NCBI GenBank assembly: GCA_003254925.1
Contig: QANZ01009649.1
Coordinates: 179,973-243,972 of the forward strand
Origin: Chamaecrista fasciculata
Taxonomy: Eukaryota > Streptophyta > Magnoliopsida > Fabales > Fabaceae
Direction of reading: 5' to 3'
Length of the DNA: 64,000 nt
Shown: positions 12,543-24,988 of the stretch, piece after piece
Numbering within the stretch: the stretch's first letter is position 1
Layout of the letters: the number at the start of each line of letters is the position of its first letter
Position numbers and translations under genes: made by a program
Notes under the pieces: generated by a model
Told to the model about the DNA's origin: nothing
Database searches by the model: none
What the model saw: only the letters and a program-made list of their open reading frames with translations

Positions 12543-13066
12543 AATTTTATCATTGATGATGAAGTCTCTCTACTGACGATAATTTTATACCAAAAGATTA
12601 TATGTAATTATGTCCATGATCTTTGGATGGTTTTGATTTTATATTAAGTTGTTTTTATTTTTAAATTTTGAAATTTAAATTTAGATTATGACAGCGGATT
12701 TTGTGGGATAGTGGGATTAGAGGGGCTGATTTTATTTTATTATATGTATTGTTATAGTAAAATGTATTTATTTTTGACCGATTATCATAAAAACCCTAAG
12801 ACATATCGATAATTACATAAGAATACAACTTAAAAAAATTACATAAAAACGTAAATTTGATCTATAATTTCATTCTCACAAACTACATTACAATTTACTT
12901 TCACAAAAAAAATACTTATTAAAACTTTTTTATAAGTCTATTTAAGGCCAAACTCGAAAATGTGAAAAAAAAACTATATTTTATTAATTTTTTTTTAAAA
13001 AAATGCCTCTATTAGTTATCTATTTCTTTAATATTATTTCTTAGTCTAATCCTATTTTTATTATTT

Positions 13067-13615
13067 GACTAAAGTCTCAATTAGCCCCTTATGTATGGAG
13101 TAGATTTCGAAATGGTCTCTTATCTTTCATTTGTTTTAAATTGATCTGACATATTTCTATGATGTTTCAAATTGGTCCAAAACCTACTTTCGAGACTTTA
13201 TTTGACCTCATTTGCTAGCGATCTTAACTGAAAAAAGAAAGAACTATTTAAGAGTTAACACATAGTTTCGAACTTGTCGCATTCAGATTTGAAACAAGAG
13301 AGATATGACTAATTTCACTTGTTTGACTGTGAAATGAGTTACTCACTTTTCAGACTTGATTTGATTTTATTTATTGATGGTCCCTACGTACTTAATAAAA
13401 TAAACTCCTAGCTCTAAAATGACACAATTGAACTTGAAATGAGAGAGATATGACTATATTCAATATTTTTTGGACCAATTTGAAACATCATAGAAACGTG
13501 TAGGATCAATCTGAAATAAATAAAAGATAAGGGACCAATTTGAAATCTACCCCATACATAAGGGACCAATTTGAAATCTACCCCATACATAAGGGACCAA
13601 TTTGAGACTTTGGCC
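13067..13615. mobile_element. MULE-type non-autonomous element with 9-bp target-site duplication
   Basis: TTATTATTT flanks the element at 13058-13066 and 13616-13624. The inverted ends read GACTAAAGTCTCAATT on the left and GGCCAAAGTCTCAAATT inward from the right. The right arm carries a 31-bp unit repeated in tandem (around 13532-13600, with GGGACCAATTTGA and CCCCATACATAA). A 9-bp duplication with long inverted ends indicates Mutator-like transposition. No transposase is encoded. A relative lies at 22953-23433. Confidence 0.75.
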
Positions 13616-14096
13616 TTATTATTTTTATCCAAATCATTTTAATTGGGCCGTCTAAACATTTGTAAGCGTGAACTGACAGACAAACTTTCCATGTCTGAGT
13701 ACCGTCCAGCGTTTAATAGGATTGCTTCAAGGAAACGCGTTTCCTGTAAATATGACACTGAAAGCATTGAATAACTAAACTTAAAATGAATTATAATAAA
13801 TCCTTAAAATAATCACTGAATTAAATGAATTAGATTGTGAGTTATCATCATCATCATAGATATAAGGAAGTTTTTTAATTTACCTTTCCAGTCATTGATC
13901 ACAACTTAGTAAATGGTGAGAATTGAAAGTCACAGATCACATTAAGAAATTTGGATTTGATTCCATTAATGTGATCAGTGAAACTTTATTACCAAAACAC
14001 CAAAAACATAGTAATCTAGTCACATCATCATCCTCATGTCTCACTTCCACGCAATCATAGCAGTGTTTGTAGTTTCAAAAGACAAAATCTTGAGCT

Positions 14097-14104
14097 TATA
14101 AAAA
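14097..14104 (+). promoter_or_regulatory. TATA box of the glutamate dehydrogenase gene
   Basis: TATAAAAA lies 84 bases before the GDH start codon, a normal spacing for a plant promoter with a short 5' UTR. Confidence 0.6.
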
Positions 14105-14172
14105 ACAAGGTTTTTTTCTTTGCTCTTCCACCCCAATTTCTTCTTCTGCTTACAAACTGTTTGATTGATTGA

Positions 14173-16379
<2,207 letters not shown>

Positions 16380-17386
16380 ATGAATGAATGAGCAGACAGA
16401 TGAAACACAGTTATTTTATCACTTAGACTGTGTTTTTAGATTTTAAGTTGTACTTCTCAATCCCCAAATGGGACCTTTCTTCGTTTCTTGTTTTTTTTTT
16501 ATCTGATAGTCAGCTTAGGAGGAGTTAAGTTAACTAGAGAGTTGAGCGTAGTCATGCGGAAAACTAATTATTGTTCCCCAAGAAATAAGATTTAAATTTG
16601 CAGGCCTCCTTATGCATCACATCACCTCTCAGCACTTTCTCTTTTTTATCAGCTTGTCTGATTTAAGTTAAACTTGCTTGCCAACCGATCAGTAATATAA
16701 TGAGATATATGAATAACCAAATTCAAAGATCAGACCTTGGAGGCTTCAGGGGATATGAAATGTCCAAGTTTACTAGTGCCCATTTCATGCTCCATCATGT
16801 TCTTCGTTGGTTCATTGAACCTTATGGCATTGAAGTTCATCATCTTGTCTATATAGTAGCATGGAATATTTTTGGAGTATTCTCCTCCATTATCTCCTCA
16901 GAAAGTGACTAGAGAGTAAGAAGATGGACTCCGTGAGGACCATCCCAACAAACCTGAAGGTTATAGTTTTATGGCCATAATTTCGTTTGTTATGCAGCTT
17001 CAGATTTAACCAGTTAAATAGTTTCTTTTACAGAAAAAAGTGTTTAATGGTAAAAACAATTTTTTTGGTCAAATAGTCATTTTGGTCTTATATGTATAGA
17101 CAATCTCTGCTTGAGCAAATAATAACATAGCCACCAATCCTAATATGCACTTTCTGAAATAAGAACTGCTCAAACACTGAGGTTCACAACAACAGCAAAA
17201 TTGTCATGGCAAACATAAAAGAAACTGTTTGAATGAACATTTGAGTCATTCTTCTGCACTAGGATGACAAAGAACTAAGTTACAATGTCTGATTCATATT
17301 CTTGTCATCACTTAGAGTGAGCAAGACAAATAAAATGCTAGTAAAAGGATAGAAGGTGGAACTATAAAACAGCAATCTCTCTGACT
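16380..17386. other. Intergenic DNA between convergent GDH and LIL3
   Basis: This stretch holds the GDH 3' UTR and, from the right, the LIL3 3' UTR. The 70-codon frame at 16700-16912 has no recognisable feature. I see no gene. Confidence 0.5.
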
Positions 17387-19180
17387 CTACTCTTTTTTGG
17401 AACTGCCTGAGTTTTCATCCTGCCAGGTTGCTTGCCATTGCTTGTCATAGAATGTTGTCTCGTCCAATAGCTTCTTGAGATTATCTATGTCCTCATTCTT
17501 TCGGATCAGAAGAACTCCCGATACTGCTACGAACAGAAGAGTTTTGCAGAAGAAATTGCTCATCTGGTCTACTAAACCTACTCCTGTCAAGCTATCTACG
17601 AAATAAGCCATGAAGAATCCTATCATCGCAGCGCGGCCTGCGTGATAACACACAAAAGCAAAGAGACAAGTACAAATGGATCAGAAACAGACATTCCTCT
17701 CTCTTACCATCGTGAAATTCTGTTTTGTGATTTCATTGAGGGCAGAAATTAGAACAAACCATTAAGCAGTTCAGCTTCAGGGAGATGAAACCTTTTCATC
17801 CATGCCCACCACGGTATAATGGAGGTGTCAAAAACGACTGGGTTCTCATTACTAGATGATTCTGGGTTATCCTCAAGCCATTTTCTCCTCCTAGCCTCTG
17901 AAAAATGTCACAAAAGATCCTTATATCACGGTTTACAAACTACAGAGTACATGGAAAGAACTACAAATAGATCAAGGAAAATGGGAAAAAAGAAATCAGT
18001 AAATGAAAACAAGCATAAAACTGTCAAATAGAATACAAGAATGGCAGTGGCACTTTCAATAGTTATATTCTTTCTGTATCAATCAATCACAAGCAATTCT
18101 ATCAGGAAACTGAGAGTGCCATAAGATGAATGACCACTATACTGCATCTTAGCTTAACCATATTCATAAAGGGGCAGATCTGGTACATGATAATAGGAGA
18201 AGCTTCGGCATAGCTAGGCATAACTAACACAAGTTCAGCTGACCAATCAATCTGTCTTGACTAGAGGAAGAATGTCTAATTCATGACTAAACAAATTTTT
18301 TTTTTTTTTGTAAAAAAGCTGCTATATGTGATAAGTGATAACAATCCTCTATGATGTATTCAAAACCCCAAAATTCGAAATGTCTACCAGCCAAGACCCA
18401 TGAAACTAACAAGTACCACTTCATTAAGAGAGAGAGAGAGAGAGAGGAGGGGTGGAATCATCAACACCAGTTTCTCACAAGTCAAGATATTAGTCCATAA
18501 GAAGTTCACCTTTGCAGAAAGAAGCGAAACTTCCATTTATTTAATTAAAAGAACAAACTTTTTAGTTTCATCAACCGACATTGTAAACCGAAAAGGGATA
18601 GCTAAGAGATTAGAGGAGAGAAAGAAACACTCGAAATTTCACCCTATTACACACTACAATCCACAAGAAACGGAAAAAGGAGAAAATCTCAGTCAGCTAA
18701 TTAAAAAAAAAAAAATCACGGGTCATAGTCGTTGTCCACACACTATGCAAAATTAGCAAGCTACAGAAAACTCATAAGCTCACCAGCATCAATAACAGCA
18801 TCCCAATCGGTATTGCCATTTTTCTGAAACTGCCTCAAATCCCAAGTCCCTCCAACCCATTTTGGGTCCTCAAAATTTCTGATCAGCGTCACTTCTTCCG
18901 TCACCGGAGCAACAGACCCATTATCTCCGGCAGAACTTTCAGGCTTCTCCGGCGCCGGTACCGAGTTCTCTAGTTGGGGTTCGACTTCGACGGCAGTAGC
19001 AGCTGAAGCTGAAGTCCCGATTCCATTGTCAGACGCAGAAGCCTTTAGGAGAAATGAATGGTTGTTAGGTCTGAGAGAGATGAGGGGTTTGTGGATGAGA
19101 TTGAGATGGGTTTTTGTATGAGATGAAGGAGTGGTGGAGAATCGAGATGGGGTAGAAAAGGAAGCCATGGCATTCAACAT
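17387..19180 (-). CDS. LIL3: Light-harvesting-like protein 3 (LIL3), thylakoid membrane
   Basis: Three exons join in phase: 18784-19180, 17760-17897 and 17387-17637, giving 261 residues from the ATG at 19180 (a second in-frame ATG at 19168 could also serve). LIL3 anchors geranylgeranyl reductase and protochlorophyllide oxidoreductase in thylakoids and supports chlorophyll and tocopherol synthesis; this is known for the family. The serine/threonine-rich first 50 or so residues look like a plastid transit peptide. [13 protein letters not shown] and SIIPWWAW are LIL3 hallmarks. The LHC motif [12 protein letters not shown] keeps the Glu, Asn and Arg used for chlorophyll binding and opens the first membrane helix; a second helix is near [14 protein letters not shown]. 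Intron 1 contains a (GA)n run near 18427. Confidence 0.95.
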
Positions 19181-19324
19181 TGCTTGATGGAAGAAATATG
19201 GGTCTCTCAGAACATAGTAATATACACTACACTTTCCGGGGGCTATCCTCAGCCTTACAATAATCCAATTAAGTTAAAAGCGAGCTTGGTTATTGGCTGC
19301 AACTCGCCGAGTCGGGCCCAAAAG

Positions 19325-21623
19325 AGTCCATAAGAAAATGACATAATATTTAGAAGAAAAAGAAAAGATAAAACTTCCCTCTTTTATAGCTGCTTAAATT
19401 ATTTCAATATTATTATCTTTACTTTTGAAATATTTTTTAGAAAAAGTTAACTCTATATTTAGAAGAAATCAGTCCGTTTCTGAAGACGATTACACTGATT
19501 ATGAGTTATGACAACTATGAAGTAGATTACTACACTAATTATGCACGAGTTGAGACAAATATCATCAAAGCTGATTAGTTCCCGAATAAGTGATTTTTTT
19601 TTTTAATAATGTTGGCCTTTTGAACTAAAATAAATAATAAATGCATTAAATAATAAACAAAAATACGGTGGACAGAGGAAAAAAAATTGGCCTGAGAGGA
19701 CAGAAAATTAAAGGGAGCTATTCCTCGTGTTCTTGGATGATTCGGGTTTATTTCTGTTCCATACATCCATTTCTTGGTTACGGTTGTTTTGAATCCATTG
19801 ATCAAGCACCCATGTGTTCATCTATTCGTCGATAGAGAAGCTTTTTCTGGGTTTGGCAATGGCATTACTCATTCTTCCTTGTCGTTGATTTAACAAAATC
19901 CTTTCCTCGATTCCCAATCTTGTTGGAACCCTAAATTTCGAATCTCAATCAATCCCACCCTTTCTGAAACCTAGATTTGACTTCTGTTTTCAATTTTCAT
20001 GGCTAACAACAATCCATCGTCCTCATTTCGATCATCTGATGCTGGTCAGTTCACCTACTCGCACGGCTCCTACTTCCCCATGCCTTACGTTGCGACGCCG
20101 GCGCCGGCGGTGAAAATTCCACCTCAAGCGCCTACAGCCGCCGTGCACGGCGTTTACTCTTACCCGCAGTACCAGCAGGCGCAGCAGTTATTTCAACGGG
20201 ATGCACAGACTATCACCCCCGAAGCTCTGGAGAATGTGAAAGCAGCCATTGCCAACAGCGAGATCGAGCACAAAGCAGAAACCAAAAAGAAAGCAATTCC
20301 TCGCAAAGCCGCCGGGCAATCTTGGGAGGATCCTTCGCTGGCAGAGTGGCCGGAGAATGATCACCGGCTGTTTTGTGGCGATCTTGGTAATGAGGTGAAC
20401 GACGATGTTCTTTCGAAAGCTTTTTCGCGATTTCCTTCGTTTAATATGGCAAGAGTTGTGAGAGATAAACGGAGTGGGAAAACGAAAGGGTATGGATTTG
20501 TCAGCTTCGCGGATTCCTCTGATCTTGCTGTTGCTCTTAAAGAGATGAATGGGAAATATGTGGGAAATAGGCCAATCAAATTGTGCAAGAGCAAGTGGAA
20601 AGAGAGAACAGACTATGATGCTCTGGGTAAACACAAGAAACAATCTCGAAAGAAATCCAAACCTTCTAGGATGGGTGTATTACATTACTGAGATGATGTG
20701 AATATTTCAAAACTGAAAATAGAATTTGAGCTGCCCATTCTAATTTCATCTGTAGTTTTATTCAATGTGGTTTCTTGTAAATTGTCCAGTGCAAAGCCAT
20801 TATGGAAATGGAAGGATCTCCTACTGGTGTATAATTTCTAGTTCTATCCATCCGGTTTCTGCTCATTACTTTGTTCGGTTCTATGTGGATCATATGAATT
20901 CCCAGATTCTGAGGGTTGGATAAATCTCCCGAGGCTGTCTTTGGATTATAGTCACATTAAATTGCCCATTTGTGATCTTTTGGTCAAGGCAAAAGTTGCA
21001 GACATAAGTGTCATACGAGAAGTACAAAGGCATTACTTCACCAAAATACAGAAGGTGACACCAGAATACTTCGCATTACACTTCCCGAAATATCGATGAA
21101 ACTTGTTATCTTACAAGTTACACGATTCATTGAGTTTCAAAATTCCTCTTGATTCTTGAACCTGCAATGTGCGGAGGAGAATCAATAATTCATCACATCC
21201 TCCCAGTGTTTTCTTCGTCATTGAATCCAAGAGACGAAGTTGGTAAAATTAAAAAGAAAAACTTTTGAAAATTCACAGTACACTTTTTATTAGCAAAAAT
21301 TCACATGTAATTTGCATTGGGAAATATATACCACAAAAGACCATGTTTCTTAATATGCAGTGGAACATACTCGCCTAAACTTTTCCCGACGTCCGTTTAA
21401 AACACGGTAAAAACAGGAATGATATCAATCATTACTGAGTTAATACATCTATCAAAAAAAAAATACCGAGTTAATACATAGTTTGCTTTTTCTTGATTAT
21501 CTGATTTATTTCCTCGTACAATTCAACCTCTAAAACTTTAGTACATGCTAATCTTTTTAGAGAACATTATATATTTCTTATTTCTTCTACGGTGAGACTA
21601 ATTTAATTTATACATATATAGCA
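19325..21623. repeat. Duplicated block, copy A (contains RBM42-like gene)
   Basis: This 2299-bp block recurs at 24989-27055. The copies are almost identical. Copy A has 237 bp (20969-21205) that copy B lacks, with CCCA at both edges of the gap, and a 6-bp insertion near 20815. Copy B has small extra insertions of 4, 3 and 4 bases. The right edge of copy A is exactly at the single N at 21624. Confidence 0.95.
19999..20691 (+). CDS. RBM42: RBM42-like RNA-binding protein, copy A
   Basis: A single-exon gene of 230 residues. It has a low-complexity Pro/Ala/Tyr-rich N-terminus, a segment around TITPEALENVKAAIANSE, and one RRM at about 122-200 with RNP2 LFCGDL (124-129) and RNP1 KGYGFVSF (163-170). 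A basic tail follows (KKQSRKKSKPSRMG). This order, including the ALGKHKKQ-type tail, matches RBM42, a nuclear RNA-binding protein linked to splicing in other organisms; the plant role is inferred. Its coding sequence equals that of the copy at 25670-26362. The 3' UTR differs from copy B by the 237-bp indel. Confidence 0.9.
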   Translation: MANNNPSSSFRSSDAGQFTYSHGSYFPMPYVATPAPAVKIPPQAPTAAVHGVYSYPQYQQAQQLFQRDAQTITPEALENVKAAIANSEIEHKAETKKKAIPRKAAGQSWEDPSLAEWPENDHRLFCGDLGNEVNDDVLSKAFSRFPSFNMARVVRDKRSGKTKGYGFVSFADSSDLAVALKEMNGKYVGNRPIKLCKSKWKERTDYDALGKHKKQSRKKSKPSRMGVLHY

Positions 21624-21624
21624 N
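21624..21624. other. Single N: probable contig join
   Basis: An isolated N sits exactly where similarity to copy B ends (after 'tatagca'). Confidence 0.7.
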
Positions 21625-21871
21625 ACAAATTATTAAGTGTGATCAAGGAGATAAATAGAAATTAACTAAGGGATGGGAATGTCATTTGATCATTTCCTTT
21701 TGGTGTTGTGTGTCCTTTTAATTAATCCTGCAATAATAACAATGCACAGTAACAGTATGCAGGTTCGACGAGAATGCGCGCGTATCGTGAATATGACACT
21801 ATAATGGTGGGGACCAACTCATCAAAATGGGGTAGATAGATGATTCTGCAATTTGTGTAAAATTGATTAAA

Positions 21872-22403
21872 GAGTAAACCTACTATTTGGTCCCTCTTTT
21901 TTTTACAGTTTCAACTATTTGGTCTCTACATTTTTTAAAAAGACTATTTGGTCCTTCAGACATTACAAATGTCAACTTGTTAGTCCCTGTAGCATACCTC
22001 CGTTAATGATACTGATGATTTGGTCGTTAAGTACACATGCGACACGTTAAATGTCACATATTTAACTATTTGGGACCACATAGGGTTTGAGATTTGGAAA
22101 TGTTTCAATAGTTTATGCCTTATGAAGCTTCATGTGTAAGACAAATATTCGGGTTTGACTCAATTTTATGTCTATTTAATTGTGTTTGTTGGTCTGGTTC
22201 AGTTGTTTTAGGTAACTAGGATGCCAAAGTGACATTTAACTGGTGTCATGTAAGCATTTAACGTTCACGTCATCAAGTAATTTAATGGAGGGACTAAATA
22301 GTTGACGATTATGATAAATGAGGGATTGAGTAGTCTATTTCAATAAATGAGGGACCAAATGATTGACTCAGGAAAAAGGAGGGACCAAATAATAGGTTTC
22401 CTC
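21872..22403. mobile_element. MULE-type non-autonomous element, family 2, copy 1
   Basis: Inverted ends are GAGTAAACCTACTATTTGGT on the left and GAGGAAACCTATTATTTGGT inward from the right. Flanks ttgattaaa (21863-21871) and ttaattaaa (22404-22412) match at 8 of 9 positions, fitting a MULE 9-bp duplication. No transposase is present. A diverged relative is at about 27235-27745. Confidence 0.7.
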
Positions 22404-22412
22404 TTAATTAAA

Positions 22413-22952
22413 TGACAATCTTCTATAATTTTAATTTCACTCTCCTAGCTCTTATCTGAATGAAAAATTGGTGGCATTCTCTGTAATAAAGTGCAAAGAG
22501 CTTGTCTTCTAATGTCATTACACACATAAAGTAAGAAAGGAAGTGGTTGTAGAACTAAACCGTCTCTGATTTTTGGTCTCAAGGATGCTCAGAAACTTAC
22601 CACATTTAGGACGAGTCTAAGAATATTAAGGTTACTAGAAAAGGAAACCCTAAAACCAAATTGGGAAAAAGCAAAACAGTCACATCCTGTGAGGGTGGAG
22701 TAATAACATATACAAATGCATGTGGTTGCAATTAGTATGTATGACTCATGACCCACCAGCGACCAAACGCATCATTTTCAACTCTTCAATGTGAAAACGA
22801 TGATCCTATTATAGTATTATATATTCATTTCACGATTTGTATGTCTTATTTATATGCACATAGGATAGGATTTGCGTCACTCACTTTTTCTCTAAACACC
22901 CTTTTTTTATATTCATTTGGACCTATCTAGCTAGTACCATATATATGTTATT
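22413..22952. other. AT-rich intergenic spacer
   Basis: No gene or repeat end can be supported here. Confidence 0.4.
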
Positions 22953-23433
22953 GGCTAAAATCTCAAATTGATTCTTTATGTTTCACTTCTTTTAAATTGG
23001 TTTTCTATTTTTTTTTTCATAATTTCTCAAAGTGATCTAAAAAAATACTGAATATGATTATATTTATCTTGTTTCAAGTTTGAACGTGACGAATCTAAAA
23101 TTACGAGTTTCTTTTAACGAATACTTTGAGACTAGTAAACAAACAATTCAAAATCGAGTCACAAATGTGAATAACTTGTTTCACAGTCAAACAAGTTAAG
23201 TTGGTTATATATTTTAGTTTCAAGTTCAAATGCAACGAGTTTCGAAACTATCTTTTAATTCTTGAAGAATTCTTTTTCTGCTCAGTTAAAATTATTATCA
23301 AATGATGTCAAATTAAGTTTTGAAAGTAAGTTTCAGACCAATTTGAGAAACTATTATGAAAACATGTAAGACTAAAATAAAATAAATTGAACATAAGGGA
23401 CCTATACAAAGGGACCAATTTGAATTTTTGGCC
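22953..23433. mobile_element. MULE-type non-autonomous element, family 1 (relative of 13067-13615)
   Basis: The left end GGCTAAAATCTCAAATTG and the right end (inward) GGCCAAAAATTCAAATTGGT are inverted and match the ends at 13067-13615. The interior also shares stretches with that element, such as TGTTTCAAGTTTGAACGTGA-like sequence. The flanks match only 7 of 9 bases (tatgttatt and tatattata), as expected for an older insertion. Confidence 0.6.
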
Positions 23434-24165
23434 TATATTATATGTATTCATTCTATCAGAAGTTGATCCAAGTGGCAAGTGACTTATTAGTATTATTAGT
23501 TTCAAATTTAAAATATTGTGAATATAATTATACCCGTTAGAGGAGTACTTTCCCACAATTGTCAAATGTGCTATACAGATCAAATTTTAATTAATCGGTC
23601 CCAAGAACTAAACAGACAACCAAAAAGATGTATTAATTTGTTCTGCTAATATTTATCTTTAACACCAATTACTTAATTTCTGATATAACAATGACGTGGA
23701 GAAGAAGTAAGCATAATTAATTAAATTGCCATGCAGAAGGCCAAAGGAATGTATATAGCCTTGCTGGCTATTTAATGAAAAGATATAGGATGAAAAGTTA
23801 CACATATATAACTGAATGGGATTAATATATTTAGGGAAATGTAATCATCATATTGTGCTGTAGCGCGAGGATTTGAATAATTATCTACATGCAGACATTA
23901 CATTATAGTTCGATCTCAGGGTTCTATTCTAATTAAAATTCACCAATCATCAGTTCAATTTTAATTCGGAGTTCTGGCTCTTTCTTATCAAAGGACCATT
24001 AAGCACTCTATTAATTAATAGTTAATTTTAATATGTTGAAGTCTCACTATACATATATTGTTGCGGGAGATCATGTACAATCTTCCAAAATATAGTTTAA
24101 TCATAATTAATTTGACTGTACGACCTCTAAAACATAAAGATCTTATGCGAAGCAAATTAAAAAAC

Positions 24166-24563
24166 TGGTAAATTACACTTTAGTACCATGTGATTTGATC
24201 ATATTTTACTTTGGTACTCTGTGATTTAAAAAATGACACTTTGGTATCTTGTTGTATTCTCCATTAACACTTTGGTACCCTTTGGAGCTATTTTGTAATT
24301 TTAACCATAATAATTTTTGCAAAAATTACATATTGATCCCCTAATATTTTTAGAAAATTACAAAAAGATCCCTGGATACATATTATCTAGGGACTAAAAT
24401 GAAAACTTTAAAAAAATTGGGGTCAATATGTAATTTTTGAAAAATTTATTATGGTTAAAATTACAAAATAGCTCCAAAAAGTACCAAATTGTTAATAGAG
24501 AATACCATAGAGTACCAAAATGTCATTTTTTATACCACATAGTACGAAAGTGTAATTTACCCT
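24166..24563. mobile_element. Palindromic MITE, family 3, copy 1
   Basis: Nearly the whole element is an inverted repeat: GGTAAATTACACTTTAGTAC at the left and AGGGTAAATTACACTTTCGT inward from the right, with arms of about 190 bp. The arms carry repeated ACTTTGGTACC-like units. The transcript could fold into a long hairpin. No clear target-site duplication is seen. A better-preserved copy is at 57247-57674. Confidence 0.7.
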
Positions 24564-24735
24564 AAAAAAAAGAAGATGAAGAATTAGTGTTTAAAACTTG
24601 TGGTTTTGGAAAATGAAGGTTGGAGAAGGTGTGAGGGGAAATGATAACACATGAAAGGTAAGTTAGTTATATCAGGTGAAATCATACATTAATCATATAA
24701 ATTAGTATTTACTATTTAGCTAAGGATTTTTTTAT

Positions 24736-24987
24736 GAGTAAACTATTAAATTGGTCTCTGGATTATTGACTCGCTGACAGATTGGTCTCCGAATTTAGGA
24801 AATTGACAAATAGGTCCCCGAATTTTTCTAACGAGTTAAATAGGTCCTCGAATTTTTCTAACATTTGTCAAATAGGTCCTTCTGTGCATGTTATTCGGGG
24901 ACCTATTTGACTAACGTTAGAAAAATTCGGGGACCTATTTGACTCGTTAGAAAAATTTAGGGACCTATTTGTCAATTTCCTAAATTC
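24736..24987. mobile_element. Truncated palindromic MITE cut by the N at 24988
   Basis: The left end GAGTAAACTATTAAATTGGT resembles family 2. The arms contain repeated GGACCTATTTG / CAAATAGGTCC units. The right arm stops at 'cctaaattc', in the middle of the inverted repeat, where the N begins. Confidence 0.65.
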
Positions 24988-24988
24988 N
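24988..24988. other. Single N: probable contig join
   Basis: The N lies inside a palindromic MITE on the left and exactly at the first base of duplicated block B on the right. Confidence 0.75.

Noticed and set aside
18400..18756. 118-codon plus-strand frame
   Set aside because: It lies antisense in LIL3 intron 1 and includes a GA microsatellite.
20188..20643. 151-codon minus-strand frame inside RBM42 (also at 25859-26314)
   Set aside because: It is fully antisense to a well-supported RRM gene, shows no motif, and its openness follows from the sense codons.
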